A stretch of DNA of 64,000 bases from Chelonoidis abingdonii. Taxonomy: Eukaryota > Chordata > Testudines > Testudinidae. Positions 45,173 to 54,100 of this stretch are shown piece by piece. How positions within the stretch are numbered: position 1 is the stretch's first letter; the number at the start of each line of letters is the position of its first letter. The notes beneath the pieces were generated by a model, which was not told the DNA's origin, ran no database searches, and was given only the letters and a program-made list of their open reading frames with translations. The stretch is from the NCBI RefSeq assembly GCF_003597395.2, contig NC_133770.1, positions 36,049,823-36,113,822 of the forward strand, written 5' to 3'. The position numbers were made by a program, and so were the translations under genes.

Positions 45173-48100
45173 GCTCATCTCAATTGATTAGACTCTTCCT
45201 GGTGGTATGCATACTTCCACCTCTTCATGTTTTCTGTATGTATAAATATCTCCTGTTTGTGTGTTCCATTCTGTGCATCTGAAGAAGTGAGCTGTAGCCC
45301 ACAAAAGCTTATGCTGAAATAAATTTGTTAGTCTCTAAGGTGCCACAAGTACTCCTGTTCTTATTGTGTACCTTGTGACAAGCAGAACCACACAACTGTA
45401 GTGTGTAAACTTCCTCCTCTACCAGCTGTCACCTCTCCATGCCATTTCTACCTTAGATTCTAAGCTGCTCAGGCACTAGGTCTTTACCCACTCTGTAGAG
45501 CAGGGGTTCTCACAACAAATGTATTGGTAGCTGCAGAGTGTGGCCACCAACTCTTGCTCTGACAAACCTCTGTCTGCCTCCCGCAGCTCATCACTGAGAG
45601 CCCGCCCCAGGCTCCCCATGCCCCACCCGGCCAGGAACAGGGGAGCTGCCCAAGGGAGTGCCCTGACAACACTGCAGCTGCCTCCAGAGCCGGAGCTAGC
45701 ACTGCACACACCAGCTCCACATGGCTCCTGAGGTGCTGCCTTGGACCCCAAGGAGGCTGAATAGTGCAGGGCACTGATCCCTGTTGGCAGTGCCAGCGCA
45801 AACACCAAGGGCAGCAAGATGTGCCACCTTGATAACAGCTAGTCAGGTGCAATAGGTGGGTGCTGCAGGGAGGGGCTGCTGCTCTGCTTCCCTTGTCCCT
45901 CCCCTCTCCCAAATCTCCACCTATTCTTTGGAGGCTGTCCTGGCTGCAAACAAATCCACTGGTGGCTGCATTTGAGAAACACCACATGCCATGTGCACCT
46001 AATATACAAAATGTAAATAAATAAAATACTAAGTTAATAAAACAGGTTCTGGGTTGGACTCATCAGCACTCTACAGATCAATCAACTACACAAATTCTTG
46101 TAATAGTGCACTGTCTCTGCCTGTGCTGTGTCCTGTGTCAGTCTGCAAGTATCTTCCCTTTTCTGTGCACTTGCTGTTCATTTCTACACTGGATCCTTTT
46201 TCTGTTGTACATGCGTCTCTTCCCTTTTTCTCTAGAAAAATGATCACTCAGCAAGGAGAGAGCTTGCCGCGTGTGAACAAGTTCCTGTGACTGCTAGGGG
46301 ATTTCCCATTGAAGCAAGTGGAAAAACTAGTGGAACATGGAGGGTTTTGTTCTCAGGGGCCACTAGACATCACTCCCTTTCTATGTGGCCAGTACCATCC
46401 CTGCCTTACTGTCTTTTCTATATGGTGGCTCTCTTGCCATATCGTTCTTCCCCTTTGTACAAGTGTGTACCCATATTAGTCTCCTACTCTATTTTTGTTC
46501 TGGGGGATGTAAGGACAGGGGAAAAAACCACTTATCTAAGCTTGTTCTAACTTATTTCTCTTTCAAGCCCTCAGTAACAGTCCACTTTCCAATGGAAGAA
46601 TGCTGAATGCAGCTCCCACTGGAGCCAGTCAATGCCAGTAAATATTTCATTAGGTAAAGAGGAGAAGAGATCCCTCTTAGCTATGTCTCAAGTATATTTT
46701 AAATTGACTAGATTTCAAGTTGAGAGTGTCCTTTAAGCCAGCAATGATTTTTAGTTTTGGAAAGTGTTCTTTAACCCTACCTGTTGACAAGCAAATAAAA
46801 CAGGGCCTGTGGCTAATCCAAGTTTGAGATCCGCTGCTGCTGGTTTCCCCAACTGGTCAGCACATGATGTAAAATCTAGCACATCATCTATTAGCTGGAA
46901 GAAGACAAAACACAAAAGAAAATTTTACCACATTAAAAAAAAACATAACACATTTTAATTGTTGTGTCTAGTTAAAAGAAAATTTAGAGAATTACAGCAA
47001 TCTACTTTGGTTTCCAATGTAGTTTTGAGAAGTGTGCATTTTAGACTTTCCACTAATTCTGTAAAAGCAACAGAATACACTACCTGAAAAGCTATGCCAA
47101 CATTTTTTCCATACTGGTATGCAATCTCATGAACTTCAGGATCAGGGCAGCCTAGTATGGAAACCTGAAAGGAGGAGGAGGAAGAAAAAAAAAGGACAGC
47201 TCCAGTTATTCACCTGCAACTTGTTTGATTGTAGGTGCAACATAATAAGCACAGTAAACATCTGGGAGAGGTGGAAAAAGCCACATCTAGAGCATTCTTC
47301 CCCATCCCCAATTCCCTGTTTATGCACACGCGCACACAGACACACAAAATATCCAGGCCCATTAGAGAAAACAAAACCCAATAGAATGGAAGTATTAAAC
47401 TCTGGATAGAGATTAACTTTATTATGGTTACAAATTATACTGTAAGGAGAGGGAATGCAGCAGAATGAGGTGTTACACATGTAAGTTAATTGTCTAATGC
47501 AGTTCAGCAACACAGAGCCTGAATCTGTTTACATAATTGTTAGGAGGACAGGGCTCAAGTAGGTAGATGGATCTTACAAGCCTCCCAGTAACAGAGACCA
47601 TGGAGTTGGAAGAGTGGTGCCCAAACTAGGACAAGTGAGAGAGAGAAGGTTATTTTCATGGGAGATGTTAACTGTCCAGAAATGAACTATCAACACAGAT
47701 AAGCTGATAAACTTGTAGATGGAATTTCTACTGAATTATTGGGGAGAGTTAGTGGCAAAGGGGGCTGGGATGGGAAAGGCCACATAATACTAGACCAAAT
47801 CATCACTGGTTCCAAACAAGCCAGAAGGAATCTTGAGGTTCAAGAACTGTGAACTGCAGCCATACTATGGTAATATGGTTCTTTGTCCATGAGTAGCAGG
47901 CAGAAAAAAATCCCCTATGTAGTCCTTGGGGAAAATACATTAACATTTTACTTAAGAGCACACAAAAAGGATGAACTACTCTGAAGACAAAGGTCTTGAG
48001 GCATGAATTCTGTATAATTAAAATGGGGGTGATGAGTGAGGTGTGGGAGTTGATGACCATGAGAGCCACAACACTCTCTAAAATAATGTTTTAGAATTTT

Positions 48101-51100
48101 GTATGTGCACTTGTAGATAGATTATTTTTTTTAAAAAGTGCACAAACTTGGTTCCACTTGATACTCAGATTTATTTTAGTTTTCAACAAAACTACAGTTG
48201 TTGGGGGGTGAGGGGAAGCCATCCTGGCTTACTATAGAAACTAAAACTAACGTTATTAAAAGAGGAGAGGAGAGGAAGCAGTGAAGATTCGTTTTGATTT
48301 ATCAAATAAAAATAAGAGTAAAAGTGCAATAGAAGAGCAGCATGGGAACACAAAGATATAAGGAAAAAAATTTTTTGTTCCTTTAGGTGGAAAAGTTGTA
48401 GGATCATTTAAAAACAGTAGCAGATGCCTTGATGGGGATTGTGAAGATGGAAAAGAAGCTGAAAAGAAGTAATTTCGATAAGATATTCACACTGAAAAGT
48501 ATCTTCAAATCAACATGGCGCAAGCATGCACTCACATAAGTAGGGCCCTACCAAATTCACAGTCCATTTTGGTCAATTTCATGGCCATAGGATTTGAAAA
48601 ATAATAAATTTCATGATTTTAGCTATTTAAATGTGAAATTTCACAGTGTTGTGATTGTAGGGGTCCTGACCCAAAAAGGATTGGGGTGCGGGGAGAGGGG
48701 TGTCACCGTACTGCTACCCTTACTTCTATGCTGCTGCTGCTGCCTTCAGAGTTGGGTAGCTGGAGAGCAGCAGAGGCTGACTGGGATCTCAGCTCGAAGG
48801 CAGAGCAGCTGCCAGCAGCAGCACAAAGTAAGGATGTCATGGTATGGTATTGCCATCCTTACTTCTGCACTGCTGCTGGCAAGGTACTGCCTTCAGAACT
48901 GAGCGCCCAGCCAACCGTTGCCACTTTCCAGCTGCTCAGCTCTGAAGGCAGCTCAGAATTAAGGGTGGCAATACCGCCATGCCCCTAAAATAACCTTGTG
49001 ACCCCCCTACAATTCCCTTTTGGGTCAGGACTCCCCAGCTTGAGAAACACTGGTCTCCCCGGTGAAATCTGTATAGTATAGAGTAAAAGCACACAAGACC
49101 AGATTTCACGATCTGTGATGTGTTTTTCATGGTCGTGAATTTGGTAGGGGCCTACACATAAGAAATAAACATGAAAGAACCTTTAATACTGTGCTTTCCA
49201 AACATAAGAATACTAAAAGGACCTAAAAGAATCTGGATACTTTTCTCATTATCAGACAACATCTCACATTGCGTCAGTCTATAAAAAGAGGAAAGATGTT
49301 AGTAGCTTCTTACACTACAAAGAGACAACTCAGTTTACGTAAAGCTGTATTTCAGAAATACTATCTTATTTTTTTTAAGCAAGGAACAATTTTCCAGATG
49401 TCATAAGCAAGGCCATGATGCATCATGAACTAACCCCTCAGAGCTGATGGCTATATATAATCCCGTTATTTACTATTCATAATTAATACTTCAAATTCCA
49501 GTTACTATGTTGAACGTTAATCTCTTCCACTGAAAGTAGATTATCAAAAGGAAATGACTTTAGTAGATTTTTTTTAAATGAATGAGGGGATTTATCAGAC
49601 ATTCTGTAATAGTGTCTGATGCACCTGATACAGTAGTTCTATTAGCTCAAACCTATTACTGGACTTTACAGTTTATTTTAATGTGCATACAAAGCCTGAG
49701 GTGGTTCCACATCATCAGTGACATTGCATTCTTTAATATGTCAAAGAGGAGCTAACATAGTTTAGGCCCTAATTCTGCACTGTGTTCTGTGCAGGTGGAC
49801 CCAGATGAGACACACCCAGTGGAAGTTTAAACTTAATTAAATTTGGAATCATTGGCTAGATAGAGAAGTACAGACTCCTTCTTTCATTGTATTCCCTATG
49901 CCAAATCCTTATCACCACATGGAGCTCTGTTGAGGTTAGTGGGTCTCTTTGTGGGTACAGAGATATGCATGCACAGATCAGCTGTAAAAACTGAAGTCCT
50001 GCTAGATGAAGCCCTGAATATCTGATGCAGCTTTTATACTCATTTCAATAAAGAAATATTTTTTTTAAAAAATCCCTATTTTGAAAGTATCTTATGCAGA
50101 ACGTAAATCTTTAGCTGGCTTTGAAATCTAATTACAGCAGGAAAAATAGGCAAGAGAGGGAGAAGCTGCTAAGCTTATTTGGTATCTCAGCGTGAGCTTT
50201 CGTGACGTGGGTATTCACCCACGAAAGCTCACGCTCCAATACGTCTGTTAGTCTATAAGGTGCCACAGGATTCTCTGCTGCTTTTACAGATCCAGACTAA
50301 CACAGCTACCCCTCTGATACTTGGTATCTCAGATTTCTCATGACAGCTGGGAATTCCATTTGTGCTTCATTGCTGTGAATTCCTGAAGAGAAATCCTCCA
50401 CTGCCATATTGTCCTTGAAAAATGCCTTTCAGTAACTCAGGCTACAGTGACTCTCAGGGCCATCTGCCACTATTTACTGTGGCACGCATATACTACTTTG
50501 GCCATAGCTTAAGCACACATCTACCATGTAGTCAATATACACTGGAGACTGTGACAGCTTTAGCCCCTTGATAGACTTTTTATAAAAGTGTATTTAGTTA
50601 CCTCAATGGCATTTTGGTTCTAATGTAATGCTTTGGAGATGCAGACGATAACTAGTGAAATTACAGGAAAAGACCATCCGTATCCTGTTTAGGCACTGTC
50701 CCAGGAACACACCAATCATCCTTCCTCTAGATTAATTCTAACTAAAATCCCATTAGAATTAGTTTGTCATTTTTTTCAGCCAATATTTTATCTTATTTAT
50801 ATGCAACTGGAAACAACAAGTCTCTTTTCCTTCCCTTAACATGAGAACTGAATTGGCTCATGCTAGCAGGACTTATCCTAATAGATATTCTTAATCACCA
50901 ATAATATAGCCTTAGTTTGCCCTTGAGAATGAAGTCATCTTCATCTTGGATACTTAAAAGAACCCACTTTCAAGCTACAGATAATGATTCTGATGACCTT
51001 TTTTCTGGTTACAAAGAGCAGAACTCCTGAACCCACCAGCTCTCTTTAACTAGCCCAAACTGTCCCAAGAAAGTGTGCTCCAGGCACTTTCTGCCACTCA

Positions 51101-54100
51101 TGCTATCAGTACCATTCTTCCCATCCTTGCTCACCTAAGAAAGAAAGAAACTGAGGGAAAGACTAAAAAATGTCATTGTCATAGTGTGAAGAGCTAAGTT
51201 TTGCCCCCAAGGATAATCCCCTCTCCTTCACTTTTATTTGTAAACATGATTTTCCTGCATCTGAAATGCTAGATTCCCAGTGGTGAAAACCATAATTATG
51301 CACAGTACAAGTACCAGAAAGCAACAGTAAAACAAGCTCTTTCCTATCAACTGTACCTCAGCTACACTTCAGACGGATGCCCCTGAATCCTTGGCTTTTG
51401 TGCAAACTCTCAGAGAGGCCAAAAAACGAACTGAAATGGTGGAATTTGTAATGAGAATCTATCTAATGGGAATGAAAGATCCTGTGAATTCTTTTTTTAG
51501 GCTGTCAAAATTGTTATCCAATAGCAACAGCTTTCAGTTACACTGAATATGTGGTGAGGCAGAAGCTCGGTGTGACTGTCTTTACGTAGGCAAAATTCTC
51601 ACTAAAGATTTGAGCCTTAGAGAGGAAAGCTTTATCACACATTACTATTCATATGAACCATCCATGTCCTGATCTGTTTCTATAAAGAGTTTCCTAAGAA
51701 AATACATCTGAATCCTTTTTGGCAGATAAAATTGTCTACTTCCAAAATATATGACCCCACTGAAGTTTAGATCCTTGGATACTATTGCATGAAGTTAGTA
51801 ACGCAGTTGAAAGCATGACTGTTTTGAAGGTAGGTGTAGATCTGGTATCAATGATTGGTGGTAGCCTTTTTTCAAGGACCCCAACTTTCTTGCAACATTA
51901 GGTCTAAGAGAAAAAATGCTTCATCTGTGTTTTGTTGCCAGTGGATATTCCCAATCTGCTTCAGAAACACAAAAGAAACTATCATGAATTTAAGCAGCTT
52001 TGGAAATAGATTACTCTTAGAAATGAAACCTTTATAAGATTTAGGTATACCCAAATGTTGCATGCGACTGGAGTGTTTTCTATTTTCCTTGAACCGGTCA
52101 GGTTTCCAGATTCCTCTGACACAGATTTTTATGGAAAGTACACTGGACTGAGAGTGTTCCAATAAGGTCTTACAATATTGGAAATAATGTCCTGCTTTAC
52201 ATAATCTGCTTTATTTAGGCAATTTTCAATTGCTCTCTATTGCAAGAATGTACAACTGGTTTCAGAATAAAACACTTAACAATAACACAATGTGTTAGAG
52301 TAATCCTTTTTGAACTGCCTCTTATTGCTAAGGTTATGTTCCAGCTACACTTCCCCTTCTGACAACATTATGGCTCTCTTTTTTGGGGGGAGAGGGGGGA
52401 TAGGGAAGAGAAGAGGGGAGAAAAGCATTTTTGTCACTTTCTGCATTTTCTGAACTTGTAATAAACATGTTTTTTTGAATAAGAACTTGTCTGTGCAAGT
52501 CAATATTCATTTGTTGTGGAACAAAAACAACAGAATTTGGTGGTAAATACGGAGAGTAGGATAATAGCAGGGTCTAACTGACTGTCAAGTTTGCTTGGGA
52601 CTCAGTCCTTGAATTTATGCTTCTGTCATTTTACAATAATGGAACTAGACATGATCGTTTTAGTCACCCCTAACCCACGCAACTAAAAAACATATTCAAT
52701 GTATAAGACTTAATGAGGAGCAGAAGAGAATGTATTTCCTAATTAGAGCAATGCTAAATAGGAAGAACACAAACTATTTACATTTTTTGCACTGTTTTCA
52801 TGTCGGGCTCTGCATTACAGTTTACTCTGCTACACAATAGCAGACAACAGATGCGAAAGGAAACTTCTATTTAACAAATTATAAGATGAACAGTTCTCGG
52901 ACACGGATTTTAAAAATAGGCTCAAAATTCTAACATTTTAGAAAGCAGCTCAGGAGTCTATAGTGGATTTTACTGTGAATCGAGTGAGGAAAGAGTAAAA
53001 GTCTGTCTCTGCATATAAAACAGAAAGGAAAGAATGAAAACCAATAATGGAGGCTGCACATATCTTAAACAAAGATCCATTAGGACTGTGGCAAAATACT
53101 AATTGAAGAATCTAGTTTGGAGCATTTCCAAAGAAAATAGCAAGTAATTGGGAATTTAATAAGAACATAAGAACGGCCGTACCAGGTCAGACCAAAGGAC
53201 CATCTAGCCCAGTATCCTGTCTACTGACAGTAGCCAGTGCCAGGTGCCCCAGAGGGAGTGAGCCTAACAGGCAATGATCAAGTGATCTCTCTCCTGCCAT
53301 CCATCTCCATCCTCTGACAAACAGAGGCTAGGGACACCATTCCTTACCCATCCTGGCTAATAGCCATTTATGGACTTAACCACCATGAATTTATCCAGTT
53401 CTCTTTTAAATGCTGTTATAGACCTAGCCTTCATAACAATTTAGCTGTGAAGTTTACAGTAAGGTATGTTAACTTGAGGAGAGACAGAACGTACATACTG
53501 CTTTACAACTGTTTGCGATAAGACTTGCAGTCTTCTTAAAGGTCTTCTCGAGGTAGTGAGCAAATCTCTCATTTTCATTTTCTTTGGAGCCCAACTGAAG
53601 GAATTCACCTGTAAAGATGCAGGGACAAAGTCTTTATTTTTTAGGTTTATTGTTTAGGCAAAGTAGTATAAAGATACAAAGTATAAAGATAGAAAAAACC
53701 TTACCACGCACCAAATCTTCAATCACCTGACTTAATACCGATATAATAGTAGTGTTTCCAATTCTTGCTAAAGCAACAGAAGCTGCTGAAAGGATAAAAT
53801 CACCAGCTAAAACAGCCTGAAAAAAAACGAGAAGATTTTTGTTTTTGTTTTTTTTCAAAATATGTCTCTTCACATAAAAAAATACTAGAGACCATCTAAT
53901 TCCCTGTATATTTTCTAGCTCTAGTCACTTTACATCATTTTCCTCATAAAGTGTACATTTCTGACTGAAAACTGGAAAAAGGAAAAAATAGTTACAGTAT
54001 TTAAATTTGAACCATTTTGGAGTTCCCATTTTACAGTGATCTCTTTTTTGCTATATCTGAATGTGTTTTACCTGCAAGGTAAAGAAATAAGTTTTAACCA

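Larger units (their letters stand above)
41140..46780 (-). other. PDSS1 intron, 5.6 kb, repeat-rich
   Basis: Contains hAT relics (42135-42399 and 45501-45983), the Penelope-like coding fragment (about 44780-45362) with a hairpin just before it (44639-44713), and a 28-T run. 41140-41930, 42410-44630 and 46000-46780 are AT-rich with nothing recognised. Confidence 0.7.
47165..53498 (-). other. PDSS1 intron, 6.3 kb
   Basis: Contains a hAT element (48541-49154), a short Penelope-like copy (50191-50320) and a CR1-like piece (about 53161-53450). 47400-48000 reads faintly like a LINE endonuclease ([10 protein letters not shown] at about 47660) but is too decayed to call. 49165-50178 and 50333-53160 hold nothing I recognise beyond an old repeat scrap at 49760-49990. 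Confidence 0.65.

Noticed and set aside
45476..45987. 167- and 113-codon - strand ORFs within a PDSS1 intron
   Set aside because: Both lie in a GC-rich hAT relic (45501-45983); no transposase or other domain, and the ORFs overlap in different frames.
47640..47950. LINE endonuclease fragment ([10 protein letters not shown] resembling GDFNYP)
   Set aside because: A single short resemblance in a decayed stretch, without further motifs in order; too weak to annotate.
50189..50235. A 16-bp hairpin taken as an isolated regulatory stem-loop or terminator
   Set aside because: It is the fold-back 5' end of a Penelope-like insertion bounded by a 12-bp target duplication; two of the 16 pairs come from the duplication by chance.
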